This document shows positions 10,316 to 19,038 of a DNA stretch of 64,000 nucleotides, one piece after another (within the stretch, counting starts at the first letter, position 1; every line of letters begins with the position of its first letter). The translations under genes and the position numbers were made by a program. The stretch spans positions 62,001-126,000 of the forward strand of contig NZ_SJEY01000007.1 of the NCBI RefSeq assembly GCF_004761875.1, read 5' to 3'. The notes beneath the pieces were generated by a model that was not told the DNA's origin, made no database searches, and saw nothing but the letters and a program-made list of their open reading frames with translations. Origin of the DNA: Roseovarius aestuariivivens. Its GTDB lineage: Bacteria; Pseudomonadota; Alphaproteobacteria; Rhodobacterales; Rhodobacteraceae.

Positions 10316-10891
10316 TCAGGGCTCGATCGGGCGGACCGCCGCCAGATCGCCGGGATCGAGAGCATCGCGCAGCTCGACGACATTGCGCCCCAGAAGCGGA
10401 TGCACCCAGTCCGGAGCGATCTCCGCCAGCGGCACCAGAACGAAGGCGCGGTCCTGCAGGCGCGGATGCGGAACAAGGACCTCTTCGGGCGCTTCGCGCA
10501 TCTGCACGTCCAGCGGCAGGTCGCGCCAACGCGCCTGGGTTTCGGCATCGGGCAGCACGAGATCGCCCGCGGCCAGCAGATCGAGGTCGAGCGTGCGCTG
10601 ACCCCAGCGTTTGTCACGCGCCCGCGCGAACAGCGCCTCGACGCGGTGCAACAGCGCCAGAACCGCCTTGGGGCCGCCGTCAAAGCCGATTTCGGCGGCT
10701 GCGTTTACGTAATCCGGCCCCACCCCGGCGGGAAAGCACGGCGTCGAGTAGAAACGGCTGACCTGCGACACTTTGGCGCTATTGCGGGACAATTCTTCAA
10801 CCGCAGCGCGTAATGTCTCGGTGGGCGATCCCACCTTGGATTGCATGTTTCCGCCCATCGCGATCAAGAAAGATTGATACTTTGCTCCCAT
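10316..10891 (-). CDS. folK: 6-hydroxymethyl-7,8-dihydropterin pyrophosphokinase
   Basis: A 191-residue enzyme that transfers pyrophosphate from ATP to 6-hydroxymethyl-dihydropterin in folate synthesis. It has the HPPK signature RWGQRTLDLDLL and the PHPRLQDRAFVLVPLAEI motif. ATG at 10891 is preferred to the GTG immediately before it because AGGA lies 6 bases from the ATG but only 3 from the GTG. It is divergent from the NYN gene; about 160 bases separate it from rpoZ, so it is probably its own unit. Confidence 0.94.
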   Translation of the reverse strand: MGAKYQSFLIAMGGNMQSKVGSPTETLRAAVEELSRNSAKVSQVSRFYSTPCFPAGVGPDYVNAAAEIGFDGGPKAVLALLHRVEALFARARDKRWGQRTLDLDLLAAGDLVLPDAETQARWRDLPLDVQMREAPEEVLVPHPRLQDRAFVLVPLAEIAPDWVHPLLGRNVVELRDALDPGDLAAVRPIEP

Positions 10892-10932
10892 CACCTATCC
10901 TAAAGAGGCATGCCTAGACACTTGTCGTCTGC

Positions 10933-10951
10933 GTACTAAACTTTTAAGTAC
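10933..10951. promoter_or_regulatory. 19-bp imperfect palindrome in the folK / NYN divergent promoter region
   Basis: The sequence GTACTAAACTTTTAAGTAC has perfect GTACT/AGTAC arms and an AT-rich centre. It sits between divergent starts (10891 and 11033) in an unusually AT-rich stretch. The size and symmetry suggest a dimeric regulator site. No regulator can be named. Confidence 0.35.
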
Positions 10952-11032
10952 ACTCGCCAGTCCCGTCTGATTAAAATTTACGCAACAATCACCACTCACG
11001 GGCCGGGACTGCCAGATTTGGAAGGATTATTG

Positions 11033-11605
11033 ATGTTTTACAAGGACGAACGGCTTGCGCTGTTCATCGATGGTTCGAATCTGTACGCCGCCGCCAAGGC
11101 GCTCGGCTTCGACATAGACTACAAGCTGCTCAGAGCCGAATTCATGCGCCGTGGCAAGCTTCTGCGCGCCTTCTACTACACCGCGCTTCTGGAAAACGAC
11201 GAATACTCGCCGATCCGACCGCTGGTCGACTGGCTGAACTACAACGGGTTCACGATGGTCACGAAACCGGCCAAGGAATACACGGACAGCCAAGGCCGCC
11301 GCAAGGTCAAGGGCAACATGGATATCGAGCTGGCCGTCGACGCGATGGAGCTCGCGCCGCGGGTGGACCATATCGTGCTTTTTTCCGGTGACGGCGATTT
11401 CCGGCCGCTGGTCGAAAGCCTTCAGCGCTCGGGCGTGCGCGTTTCGGTCGTGTCGACCATCCGCAGCCAGCCGCCGATGATCTCTGACGACCTGCGCCGG
11501 CAGGCCGACAATTTCATCGAGCTCGAAGATCTCAAAGAAGTGATCGGACGTCCGCCGCGCGAAGACGCGCCGGACCGCGCCCGGATGGCCGTCAACAACG
11601 ACTGA
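11033..11605 (+). CDS. NYN-domain (LabA/DUF88) putative ribonuclease
   Basis: A 190-residue PIN-like NYN-domain protein. Acidic residues expected at the metal site are D13 (FIDGSNLY), D97 (GNMDIELAVDAM) and D120/D122 (FSGDGDF), all present, so nuclease activity is plausible. The start at 11033 follows GGAAGGATTATTG, a good ribosome site, and excludes the TTG further upstream. It is transcribed divergently from folK. LabA-type proteins act in RNA processing or regulation; no target can be inferred. Confidence 0.85.
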   Translation: MFYKDERLALFIDGSNLYAAAKALGFDIDYKLLRAEFMRRGKLLRAFYYTALLENDEYSPIRPLVDWLNYNGFTMVTKPAKEYTDSQGRRKVKGNMDIELAVDAMELAPRVDHIVLFSGDGDFRPLVESLQRSGVRVSVVSTIRSQPPMISDDLRRQADNFIELEDLKEVIGRPPREDAPDRARMAVNND

Positions 11606-11638
11606 CGCGCCGCGGCGCCTATGGCAGCGACCTTGATA

Positions 11639-11659
11639 GGGTGGGCAATTTGCCCGCCC
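11639..11659. terminator. Hairpin terminator between convergent genes
   Basis: The stem GGGTGGGC (11639-11646) pairs with GCCCGCCC (11652-11659) around AATTT, with one G-U pair. It lies between the convergent NYN and tyrosinase-partner genes, and T residues follow on the plus strand. It probably serves both directions. Confidence 0.55.
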
Positions 11660-11668
11660 TTCGTAGTT

Positions 11669-12196
11669 TCAGGTGTAGACTTGGATCGACACGCGGCTGG
11701 CGCGGAAGATCCCGGAACGCGGCACGCAATCGGCACGGCGGGGCGCCTTGAGCGTCGTGACCAGCGTCACGGTATGAATCCCCTTGCGATATCGTTTCAT
11801 CACGCGCCGAAAGGCCTCGGTCACGGTCAGGATCCGCCGGTGGGGACGCGCCGGGTGGGCCAGTTGGGTCACCGCGCTTTCCACGCGGCTGCGCGTCACC
11901 ACGCTTTCGGCCACGCAATGGCCTTCCTGTCCGAAGCAATCGCCATGTCCGAATACCACGAAGCGCCCGGCATAGCCTTCCTTCGCGGTCCGGGGCGTGT
12001 CCGGACCCGCATCGCGGTTGTTGAAGAACGCGCGCACCTCATAGCTCATGCCCAGATGGCCCACGCCCTCGAAGACAAGATCGGCACGCTTGACCGCGCG
12101 CCACTCCTCGGCCGTCATGTCGAAGGTCAACGGCATGTGGCTCACACCCTCGCGGTCGTCCTCGCTGACCCTTTCATCGGCGGAAAATCCCAGCAT
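11669..12196 (-). CDS. Tyrosinase partner protein, possible detached C-terminal lid domain
   Basis: A 175-residue soluble protein encoded 12 bases after the tyrosinase gene, with GGGAGGG 5 bases before its ATG. It has beta-rich segments such as SYEVRAFFNN and AGRFVVFGHGDCFGQEGHC, and Cys at 87, 94 and 157. Segment order and size recall the beta-sandwich C-terminal domain that covers the copper site in fungal and plant tyrosinases. That match is by eye and tentative. Its placement behind a tyrosinase that lacks such a domain supports a chaperone or lid role. There is no signal peptide. Confidence 0.55.
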   Translation of the reverse strand: MLGFSADERVSEDDREGVSHMPLTFDMTAEEWRAVKRADLVFEGVGHLGMSYEVRAFFNNRDAGPDTPRTAKEGYAGRFVVFGHGDCFGQEGHCVAESVVTRSRVESAVTQLAHPARPHRRILTVTEAFRRVMKRYRKGIHTVTLVTTLKAPRRADCVPRSGIFRASRVSIQVYT

Positions 12197-12208
12197 CGCA
12201 GCCCTCCC

Positions 12209-13072
12209 TCACGCCACCGCGGCCATGGCGTAGCCATAGTTCAGCCTGTCGATCTCCAGCACTTGCGCCACGGTCATCGGAAAGGGTGCCAGCACCGCAT
12301 TCAGAAGGTCGGGCGGCGGGTCGCGGCCCAGCGCGCTGTTCTGCCACAGATACCACAGTCGGTCGATCATCGCGTGATGCGACCAGAAGATCGGATCGTA
12401 GGCCGCCGCCGGCACCTGGCTCATCGCGCCGCCCACCCAGACATGCACGTCGCCATGCACCTGTTCGAGGCTGGTGTTGAAATCCCCGTAGGTCGATTGC
12501 GTCAGCACCAGCGTGTCAAGCGTGGCCTGCGTCGGAAGTTCGTCCGGCGCATCCGGATCGCGTTGCGTGACGGGCGCGCCGGTGGCGCTGATCACACCCG
12601 GCAGTTGCTGGCGCACCAGCTCGACCAGCGGGGCGGCCCAGATCCCGGTGACCGCGCCCTGGCCCGGACAGGCCGCCACCTCGGTCGCATGCAGCGGGTT
12701 GGCCACGCCGTCGACCTCCGCCTCGGCATAGGACGGCGGCAGGCCGACGCTATGGGCCTGCGGACTGGCCCAGTCCCACCAGGGCAGGCCGATCTCGGCG
12801 AATTCCTGGACTTGCGGCGTGATCTCGGTAAAGCGCGGACCCAGCCGGGTCTGCAGCGCAAGCTCGAAATAGTAGAGATAGGCGCGATGCCACGGCAGGA
12901 AGAGCGGCGAGCCGTGCTCGCACCAGAACGGCAGCGCAAGCCCGTGCAGCGAGGCAAAGAAGTCGAAGCCCCGGTCGTCGCCCTGCGATTTCAGCCGCGC
13001 GAAGGCGTCGCGAAAGAGCGACAGCGCCGAAGGCTGAGCCTCGATCGACTGGATGCGCAAACGGACCGCCAT
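12209..13072 (-). CDS. Tyrosinase (type 3 copper monooxygenase), fungal-like
   Basis: A 287-residue binuclear copper enzyme of the phenol/catechol oxidase family. CuA ligands are probably H43, H53 and H62 ([17 protein letters not shown]). CuB ligands are H206, H210 and one of H232/H233 ([23 protein letters not shown]). Cys51-Glu52-His53 matches the C-x-H that forms a Cys-His thioether in fungal tyrosinases. The chain ends just after Y279-G-Y281, the Y-x-Y motif that closes the catalytic domain in that group. No signal peptide is seen. AGGGGAAAGGA precedes the ATG at 13072. Confidence 0.88.
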   Translation of the reverse strand: MAVRLRIQSIEAQPSALSLFRDAFARLKSQGDDRGFDFFASLHGLALPFWCEHGSPLFLPWHRAYLYYFELALQTRLGPRFTEITPQVQEFAEIGLPWWDWASPQAHSVGLPPSYAEAEVDGVANPLHATEVAACPGQGAVTGIWAAPLVELVRQQLPGVISATGAPVTQRDPDAPDELPTQATLDTLVLTQSTYGDFNTSLEQVHGDVHVWVGGAMSQVPAAAYDPIFWSHHAMIDRLWYLWQNSALGRDPPPDLLNAVLAPFPMTVAQVLEIDRLNYGYAMAAVA

Positions 13073-13299
13073 GTGTCCTTTCCCCTGATCCGACACGCGA
13101 GAGCATACCACATGACGCGATTTCAACCTACGGAAACTCCGCGCGGAGCGCGCTCCGGCTGTCCTGCCGCAGACATGGCTTGACCGGCTCCGTCATCGCG
13201 CGCGCCAGCCCTGTCACGCGGCCCCAGAAGAATTCGGCCCAGCGCCCTCTGGACGTCTCCGCCCCGAATGCGTACCTCTGGGGGTCAGGAGAGACGCCC

Positions 13300-14250
13300 A
13301 TGACCAAACCGCCCCTCACGCTCTATCTTGCCGCGCCACGCGGCTTCTGCGCCGGTGTCGACCGCGCCATCAAGATCGTCGAGATGGCGCTCGGTAAATG
13401 GGGGGCGCCGGTCTATGTGCGCCACGAGATCGTCCATAACAAATACGTGGTCGACGATCTGCGCGCCAAGGGCGCGATCTTTGTCGAGGAGTTGGAAGAC
13501 TGCCCCGACGACCGGCCCGTGATCTTCTCTGCCCACGGCGTGCCCAAGGCCGTCCCGGCCGAGGCCGCCCGCCGCGAGATGGTCTATGTCGACGCCACCT
13601 GCCCGCTGGTGTCCAAGGTCCATATCGAGGCCGAGCGTCACGCCAATAACGGCCTTCAGATCATCATGATCGGCCATGCCGGCCACCCCGAGACGATCGG
13701 CACGATGGGCCAGCTGCCTCCGGGCGACGTGCTGCTCGTCGAAACACCCGAGGATGTGGCCACGGTCGAGGTCCGCGACCCCGCGAAACTTGCCTTCGTG
13801 ACGCAAACCACTCTCTCGGTCGATGACACGGCGGATATCGTCGCAGCACTTCAGGCGCGCTTTCCCGCCATCGTCGGGCCGCACAAGGAAGATATCTGCT
13901 ACGCCACCACCAACCGGCAGGAGGCGGTCAAGGCCATGGCGCCCAAGGCCGACGCGATGCTGGTGGTAGGCGCGCCCAACTCCTCCAACTCCAAGCGACT
14001 GGTCGAGGTCGGCGCGCGCGCCGGCTGCGCTTATGCCCAGCTTGTGCAGCGCGCAGACGATATCGACTGGCGCGCGCTGAACGGCATCTCCTCCATCGGC
14101 ATCACCGCCGGGGCCTCGGCCCCCGAAGTGCTGATCAACGAGGTGATCGACGCCTTCCGCGCCCGCTATGACGTCACCGTGGACGTGGTCGAAACCGCGC
14201 AGGAAAACGTCGAGTTCAAGGTGCCGCGCGTTCTGCGCGAACCGGCGTGA
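13300..14250 (+). CDS. ispH: 4-hydroxy-3-methylbut-2-enyl diphosphate reductase
   Basis: A 316-residue iron-sulfur enzyme for the last step of the MEP isoprenoid pathway, making IPP and DMAPP from HMBPP. The three cluster ligands are Cys17 (RGFCAGV), Cys101 (DATCPLV) and Cys200 (DICYATTN), and the catalytic Glu131 (HPETIG) is present. The ATG at 13300 is preceded by CAGGAGAG. It heads a tightly packed plus-strand run that ends at the TRIC-like gene. Confidence 0.97.
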   Translation: MTKPPLTLYLAAPRGFCAGVDRAIKIVEMALGKWGAPVYVRHEIVHNKYVVDDLRAKGAIFVEELEDCPDDRPVIFSAHGVPKAVPAEAARREMVYVDATCPLVSKVHIEAERHANNGLQIIMIGHAGHPETIGTMGQLPPGDVLLVETPEDVATVEVRDPAKLAFVTQTTLSVDDTADIVAALQARFPAIVGPHKEDICYATTNRQEAVKAMAPKADAMLVVGAPNSSNSKRLVEVGARAGCAYAQLVQRADDIDWRALNGISSIGITAGASAPEVLINEVIDAFRARYDVTVDVVETAQENVEFKVPRVLREPA

Positions 14251-14263
14251 CCGAGCTGGCCCT

Positions 14264-15064
14264 GTGACCGAGGAAGTGTTCGGAAGCGCTGCACAACAGG
14301 CGCTTCTGATCCGGGGCCACGCGTGTTTTAGGATCCTGCGCGACGATCCCCGCTTCAGCTATTATGGCCGTGCCGTGGGCCTTGCCGCGCCGGAACGCGA
14401 TACGCTTGGCCTCGTCACGGCGCTGACACGGCTTCAAGGCGTCGGCAGCATCGCACGCATTCCTGATCAGGATATGCCCAGCTTGCGTGCTCAGCTTGAG
14501 GACGAAGGTCTTTCCGTCACTCACTACGCCCGCTGGTCGGGCGGGGCCGCGGCCATCCGGGCCGCGCGCGCCTGGTGCCGCGACGTGCCCCTGCCCGATG
14601 ATCTGACCCTGCACCGCATCGACGCCGACAGCCCGCCGGACACGCTCGAAAAACTGGCCGAGGTCTCGCTTGCCTGCGGCGTGCTGCCCATCACTGGCCC
14701 GGTCCTGCGCGGGATCACCCGGCCCGGAACGGGCTTTGTTGCGGTCGACGCCGCCGGCGTCCCGGTCGCCAGCGCGGGCGCCGCCGCCTATCTGCACCCC
14801 GACCGCGACGGCGGCGAATGCTGGTGGGGCATGCTTTCTACCGATCCCACCCGGCGCGGCCAGCGGCTCGCCCTGCGCGTCGGCGCCGAGGTGCTCCTCG
14901 ATATCACGCAGCGCTTCGGATTCACCCGCGTGTTTACCGGCATCGAGCCGGGCAATGCGGCCTCCGAGGCGGTCTGCGCCCGCATGGGGCTCGTCCGCGA
15001 GGACGCCTCAGTCCTCTCCACCGCCGATCCCGGTCAGATGCCGGGCGGGCGCATGACCAAATAA
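14264..15064 (+). CDS. GNAT-family N-acetyltransferase
   Basis: A 266-residue protein read from GTG at 14264, 13 bases after the ispH stop; codons further upstream are an out-of-frame extension into ispH. The C-terminal half has GNAT features: LSTDPTRRGQRLALRVGAEVLL (acetyl-CoA loop) and FTRVFTGIEPGNAASEAVCARMGLV. The N-terminal 120 residues are a less conserved domain. Substrate unknown. The ribosome site is weak, consistent with coupling to ispH. Confidence 0.75.
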   Translation: MTEEVFGSAAQQALLIRGHACFRILRDDPRFSYYGRAVGLAAPERDTLGLVTALTRLQGVGSIARIPDQDMPSLRAQLEDEGLSVTHYARWSGGAAAIRAARAWCRDVPLPDDLTLHRIDADSPPDTLEKLAEVSLACGVLPITGPVLRGITRPGTGFVAVDAAGVPVASAGAAAYLHPDRDGGECWWGMLSTDPTRRGQRLALRVGAEVLLDITQRFGFTRVFTGIEPGNAASEAVCARMGLVREDASVLSTADPGQMPGGRMTK

Positions 15065-15131
15065 GCCCGCTTGACAGCCCGGCCCGGCTATGGCCCCTCT
15101 AAGGCCCGACCCGAACAGGACATGGGACAAG

Positions 15132-15746
15132 ATGAGCCTGCATTTCCTTCTCACCGCCCTTGTCGTCGTCATCGCGCCGGGGACCGGCGTCATCTACACG
15201 CTGGCCATAGGTCTGGGCCGCGGCCGCCGTGCAAGCCTTTGGGCCGCGCTGGGCTGCACAATCGGGATCGTGCCGCATCTTCTTGCCGCCACGCTGGGTC
15301 TGGCGGCGCTTCTGCACACTTCGGCCCTGCTTTTTCAGGCCGTGAAGATCGCAGGCGTGCTCTATCTGCTCTGGCTGGCCTGGCAGGCGCTGCAAACCGA
15401 CGGCGCGCTCAGCCTGCGCCCGGATCCGTCGCCCGAGGCCGGGATCCGAATTGCCCGGCGCGGGGCGCTGATAAACATCCTGAACCCAAAGCTCTCGCTC
15501 TTCTTTCTGGCGCTTTTGCCGCCTTTCCTGTCAGGTGACCCGGCCACTGCCACCGCCGAGATGATCGGACTGGGCTCGATCTTTATGGCGCTGACCTTCG
15601 TGGTCTTCGCCCTTTACGGGGCCTTCGCCGCCGCCGCGCGCGACAGGCTCCTGGCCTCGCGCCGCGCAATGCGCTGGCTCAGCCGCGGCTTCGCGGCGGT
15701 CTTCGCCGGTCTGGCCGCCCGCCTCGCGGTGGAGCGCGCCGCATGA
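15132..15746 (+). CDS. LysE-family exporter
   Basis: A 204-residue membrane protein of the LysE/RhtB family with VVVIAPGTGVIYTLAIG near the N terminus, GALINILNPKLSLFFLALLP in the middle, and about six hydrophobic helices. It is a second member of the family seen at 4907, with clearly different sequence. ATG at 15132 is chosen over an upstream in-frame codon because it begins directly with the membrane domain. Its stop overlaps the next gene (ATGA). Confidence 0.85.
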   Translation: MSLHFLLTALVVVIAPGTGVIYTLAIGLGRGRRASLWAALGCTIGIVPHLLAATLGLAALLHTSALLFQAVKIAGVLYLLWLAWQALQTDGALSLRPDPSPEAGIRIARRGALINILNPKLSLFFLALLPPFLSGDPATATAEMIGLGSIFMALTFVVFALYGAFAAAARDRLLASRRAMRWLSRGFAAVFAGLAARLAVERAA

Positions 15747-16195
15747 ATATCCCCCGCACGCCCCTGATCCTTGGCCTTGCCGGCACGCTCCCCTTTATCT
15801 GGAGCGCGCTGACCGTGCTTTCCCCCGATCTCGCGGCCCTGACGACGCAGGCGATCGGCCCGCGCTTCATCGGTCCTTATGTGGGCATCTTTTACGGCGC
15901 GGTGATCCTCAGCTTCATGTCCGGCGTGCTCTGGGGCTTCGCCACCAAGATGACCGGCGGCAACGCCACCACCGGCTATGTGCTGTCGGTGATCCCGGCG
16001 CTCTGGACGTTCTTCACTGTGGGCGGCGGCTCTGACCGTGCGACGCTCTTTCTGATCGTCGGCTTTGCCGGCATCCTCGCGCTCGACTGGATGTTCTGGC
16101 GCGACGGCGCTGCGCCGGGCTGGTGGATGAATTTGCGCCTGATGATCACCGCTATCGTGGTGACATGCCTTACCGTCACGCTTCTGGCGTCATGA
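15743..16195 (+). CDS. DUF3429 membrane protein
   Basis: A 150-residue protein with four to five predicted membrane helices, matching DUF3429 by its N terminus (TPLILGLAGTLPFIWSAL) and SFMSGVLWGFA. Function unknown. It overlaps the LysE-family stop by 4 bases and the following methyltransferase start by 4 bases, so the three genes are translationally coupled. Confidence 0.8.
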   Translation: MNIPRTPLILGLAGTLPFIWSALTVLSPDLAALTTQAIGPRFIGPYVGIFYGAVILSFMSGVLWGFATKMTGGNATTGYVLSVIPALWTFFTVGGGSDRATLFLIVGFAGILALDWMFWRDGAAPGWWMNLRLMITAIVVTCLTVTLLAS

Positions 16196-16797
16196 GCGGC
16201 GACAAAAACACCCTCGCGGTCTATGCCGCCCGAGCCGAGGATTACGCGCATCTGACGCGTAAGGCCGCCGAGGATCCGCTGCTGCACGCCTTTATCGAGG
16301 CTATGCCACAAGGCGCCGCCGTGCTCGATCTGGGCTGCGGCCCGGGCAACGCCGCCGCGGCGATGGCCGAGGCGGGCCTGGCTGTCACCGCCACGGACGC
16401 GGTCCCCGAAATGGTCGCGCTCGCGGCCCGTCACCCCGGCGTGACGGCGCAGGTGGCTACCTTCGACGACATCACCGGCGACGCACTCTATGACGGCGTC
16501 TGGGCCAATTTCTCGCTCCTGCATGCCGAGCCGCAGGCGCTGCCGCGCCACTTAACGGCCCTCGCGCACGCCCTGAAACCCGGCGGGCGGCTGCATGTAG
16601 CGATGAAAACCGGCGAAGGCGCGCATCGCGACGATCTCGGCCGGCACTATACCTACGTGACCGAGACCGGCCTCTCCCAGCTTCTGAGCGACGCGGGTCT
16701 CACACCCGTCGCCACCACCACAGGCGCGGACAAGGGGCTTGACGGCAAACTCGCCCCCTGGGTCGCCATCACCGCGGAAAAGCCCGCCGATGCCTGA
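16192..16797 (+). CDS. Class I SAM-dependent methyltransferase
   Basis: A 201-residue methyltransferase. Motif I is [16 protein letters not shown], followed by the acidic TATDAVPEM and the later motif [13 protein letters not shown]. The substrate is unknown. The start at 16192 overlaps the preceding stop as ATGA, and its end overlaps the rnhA start by 8 bases, indicating a coupled operon. Confidence 0.87.
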   Translation: MSGDKNTLAVYAARAEDYAHLTRKAAEDPLLHAFIEAMPQGAAVLDLGCGPGNAAAAMAEAGLAVTATDAVPEMVALAARHPGVTAQVATFDDITGDALYDGVWANFSLLHAEPQALPRHLTALAHALKPGGRLHVAMKTGEGAHRDDLGRHYTYVTETGLSQLLSDAGLTPVATTTGADKGLDGKLAPWVAITAEKPADA

Positions 16798-17254
16798 GCT
16801 TTTCGCCTATACCGACGGCGCCTGTTCCGGCAATCCCGGCCCCGGCGGCTGGGGGGTGCTTTTGCAGGCCAAAGAGGGTGAGACCGTCGTCAAGGAACGC
16901 GAGCTCAGCGGCGGCGAGGCCGAGACCACCAACAACCGGATGGAGCTTCTCGCCGCGATCGCGGCACTCGAAACCCTGTCCAAGCCCTCGCACCTCACCA
17001 TCGTCACCGACAGCGCCTATGTGAAGAACGGCGTGACGGGATGGATCCACGGCTGGAAACGCAACGGCTGGAAAACCTCCAACAAAAAGCCTGTGAAGAA
17101 CGTCGAACTCTGGCAGCGCCTTGATGCCGCGCAGGCCCGCCACGACGTCACCTGGGAATGGGTCAAGGGCCACGCGGGCCACCCCGAGAACGAGCGCGCC
17201 GATGAGCTTGCCCGCGCGGGCATGGCGCCCTTCAAGTCCGGCAAATCAGCATGA
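16790..17254 (+). CDS. rnhA: Ribonuclease HI
   Basis: A 154-residue enzyme that cleaves RNA in RNA-DNA hybrids. The catalytic acids are present: D9 ([14 protein letters not shown]), E52 (NNRMELLA), D74 (IVTDSAY) and D138 (ENERADELA), with the HAGHPEN loop at 128-134. The basic handle region ([17 protein letters not shown]) is complete. Translation starts within the end of the methyltransferase gene. Confidence 0.97.
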   Translation: MPELFAYTDGACSGNPGPGGWGVLLQAKEGETVVKERELSGGEAETTNNRMELLAAIAALETLSKPSHLTIVTDSAYVKNGVTGWIHGWKRNGWKTSNKKPVKNVELWQRLDAAQARHDVTWEWVKGHAGHPENERADELARAGMAPFKSGKSA

Positions 17255-17874
17255 CGCTGCTCAATCTGCTCGACCACGCCTCGGTGCTGGTCTTTGCGCT
17301 GACCGGCGCGCTGGTGGCCTCGCGCGCCCAGCTCGACATCGTCGGTTTTGCCTTTCTCGCCTGCCTGACGGCGGTGGGCGGCGGCACGCTGCGCGATGTG
17401 CTTCTCGACCGCAACCCGGTCTTCTGGATCGGCAATCCATCCTTCCTTTTCACCGCCTGCGCGGCGGCGCTCCTTATCTTCTTCACCGCGCATCTTGCCG
17501 AAAGCCGCTATCGCTGGCTGCAATGGCTCGACAGCCTCGCGCTGGCGGTGGCGGTGCCCGCCGGCGCCGGCGCGGCGATGAGCATGGGCCAGCCAGGCCC
17601 GATCATCGTGATCATGGGCATGGTGACAGGCTGCATGGGCGGGCTGATGCGCGACGTGGTGGTCGACGAGGTGCCGCTGGTGCTCACCCAGGGAGAGCTC
17701 TACGTCTCGGCGGCCTTTGCCGGGGCGCTGGCGGCGGCGCTGCTTTTCGGGATAGGTCAGCCCGCGCCGGTGGCCCTCATCGCCTGCGCCGCGCTCACCT
17801 GGATCCTGCGCGCGGGCTCGCTCGCCTTCGGCTGGCGGCTGCCGGTCTACCGGACCCGTCCGCCGCGCCGCTGA
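17251..17874 (+). CDS. Trimeric intracellular cation channel (TRIC / UPF0126) family protein
   Basis: A 207-residue membrane protein with two similar halves, each with a glycine-rich motif before Arg-Asp: [19 protein letters not shown] and [19 protein letters not shown]. This duplicated pattern is typical of bacterial TRIC-type channels (YicG-like), which pass monovalent cations. Seven hydrophobic helices are expected. Its start overlaps the rnhA stop by 4 bases. It ends the plus-strand run and converges on the small stress proteins. Confidence 0.87.
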   Translation: MTLLNLLDHASVLVFALTGALVASRAQLDIVGFAFLACLTAVGGGTLRDVLLDRNPVFWIGNPSFLFTACAAALLIFFTAHLAESRYRWLQWLDSLALAVAVPAGAGAAMSMGQPGPIIVIMGMVTGCMGGLMRDVVVDEVPLVLTQGELYVSAAFAGALAAALLFGIGQPAPVALIACAALTWILRAGSLAFGWRLPVYRTRPPRR

Positions 17875-17880
17875 CCGGGC

Positions 17881-18123
17881 CTATTTGCGGTCCTGGTATA
17901 TCTGCCAAAGCCAGATCAGGACGACCGCGCCCAGCACCGCGCCCACAAAACCGCCCAGAAGCCCCATCGCCGTCAGCAGCAGGCGCAGCACCAGCCCGCC
18001 GATCAGCGCGCCCGCGATCCCGATCAGGATCGTCTGCAACATCCCGGTGCGGACGTTCATCAGCCGGGTGGCGATGAACCCCGCCGCGGCCCCGATGATG
18101 AGCAAGTAAATCGCGTAGGTCAC
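17881..18123 (-). CDS. GlsB/YeaQ/YmgE-family small membrane protein
   Basis: An 80-residue hydrophobic protein with three membrane helices. The N terminus (YLLIIGAAAGFIATRLM) and the Gly-rich centre (ILIGIAGALIGGLVL) match the transglycosylase-associated / GlsB stress family. Such proteins are often induced by envelope or osmotic stress; the molecular role is unclear. It follows an equally small membrane-protein gene by one base. Confidence 0.78.
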   Translation of the reverse strand: MTYAIYLLIIGAAAGFIATRLMNVRTGMLQTILIGIAGALIGGLVLRLLLTAMGLLGGFVGAVLGAVVLIWLWQIYQDRK

Positions 18124-18124
18124 G

Positions 18125-18361
18125 TCACCTCCGCCAATGGGTCGGCACGATGATCAGCGCGCCGATCGAGGACACGATCGCATCAAGCCCCGGACTGCCA
18201 AACCGCAGACCGAACATGATCCGGACGAAGTAAAACAGGAACGCACCGCCTACGCAGATGATGATCGACGGGATATACCCGTTATGGGTAAATCCGCTGC
18301 GCTCACTGGCATAGCCCACGATCCCGGCGATCACGACCGTGCCGAATAGTTGCAGGAACAT
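18125..18361 (-). CDS. Small membrane protein, distantly GlsB-like
   Basis: A 78-residue protein with three hydrophobic segments (LFGTVVIAGIVGYA; IPSIIICVGGAFLFYFV; LDAIVSSIGALIIV). Its spacing echoes the adjacent GlsB-like protein, and they may be a diverged pair; that is inference. It is read one base upstream of that gene. No function can be assigned. The 119 bases to the next gene hold nothing recognisable. Confidence 0.6.
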   Translation of the reverse strand: MFLQLFGTVVIAGIVGYASERSGFTHNGYIPSIIICVGGAFLFYFVRIMFGLRFGSPGLDAIVSSIGALIIVPTHWRR

Positions 18362-18480
18362 ATCTTACATTTCCCCGAACCGCATACCGGGCGACAAGGG
18401 CAGCCCGCGCAAAAACTCCCGCTCATCCTGCGCGCCGCGGCGCACCCGGTGCAAGAGCTAATCGATCGGCACGCGCGACG

Positions 18481-18924
18481 TCAGGGGTTGGAATTCCAGA
18501 TATCCCAATCCAGGTACCACTGGTCATCCGCACCACGTCGCCAGATCACGATGTACTTTCCTGCCGCCTCGACCATACCGCCGTTACCGTCAGGCGCCTT
18601 CAGGGTATATGCGCCAATCTCGTTGGCGGTCTCGCCCATCGCTTCAATCTCGGTGGTCACCAGGTCAAGGTCGACAACCCCGGCATCTATAAAGGCCTGC
18701 CAAAGGCCGGCGATCGCTTCGCGGCCATCGATCCGGTCCGTGTCAGGGGCAAGAATAACCGCGTCTTCCGTGTAATGCGCCGCAACCCCCGCAGCGTCCC
18801 CGCTGTTGAACGCCGCCTCGAAGGTGGCGCTGCGGGCGGCAATCTCACTGGCTGTGTCCGCCAGAGCCGCAGGCGCCATAAGGCCCGCCGACAACACGAC
18901 ATATGCAATATGATGATGTTTCAT
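18481..18924 (-). CDS. Secreted SnoaL/DUF4440-like protein
   Basis: A 147-residue protein with a signal peptide (VVLSAGLMAPAALA, cleavage near residue 22) and a cone-fold domain of the NTF2/SgcJ/DUF4440 type. Recognisable pieces are AAFNSGDAAGVAAHYTEDAVILAPD, RIDGREAIAGLWQAFID and WYLDWDIWN. It may bind a small molecule; the function is unknown. GGAGGGG precedes the ATG at 18924. Confidence 0.72.
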   Translation of the reverse strand: MKHHHIAYVVLSAGLMAPAALADTASEIAARSATFEAAFNSGDAAGVAAHYTEDAVILAPDTDRIDGREAIAGLWQAFIDAGVVDLDLVTTEIEAMGETANEIGAYTLKAPDGNGGMVEAAGKYIVIWRRGADDQWYLDWDIWNSNP

Positions 18925-19038
18925 TTCCCCTCCGATTTTCAAATTCAACCAAAGAAAAAACTCGCCTGGCACCCCGGCAGTCTACCACATGAAGGGGGCT
19001 TTTTTTCAGATATTTAGGCTGCGCCGGTTAGGCGTCGG

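Noticed and set aside
11071..11090. GGTTCGAATCTG resembling a tRNA T-arm
   Set aside because: It encodes DGSNLY of the NYN domain, and no acceptor or anticodon stems surround it. Similar GTTCGAA strings at 32900 and 41050 are also coding.
18362..18480. A plus-strand frame running through the gap before 18775
   Set aside because: It reads antisense into the DUF4440-like gene, has no ribosome site and shows no domain.
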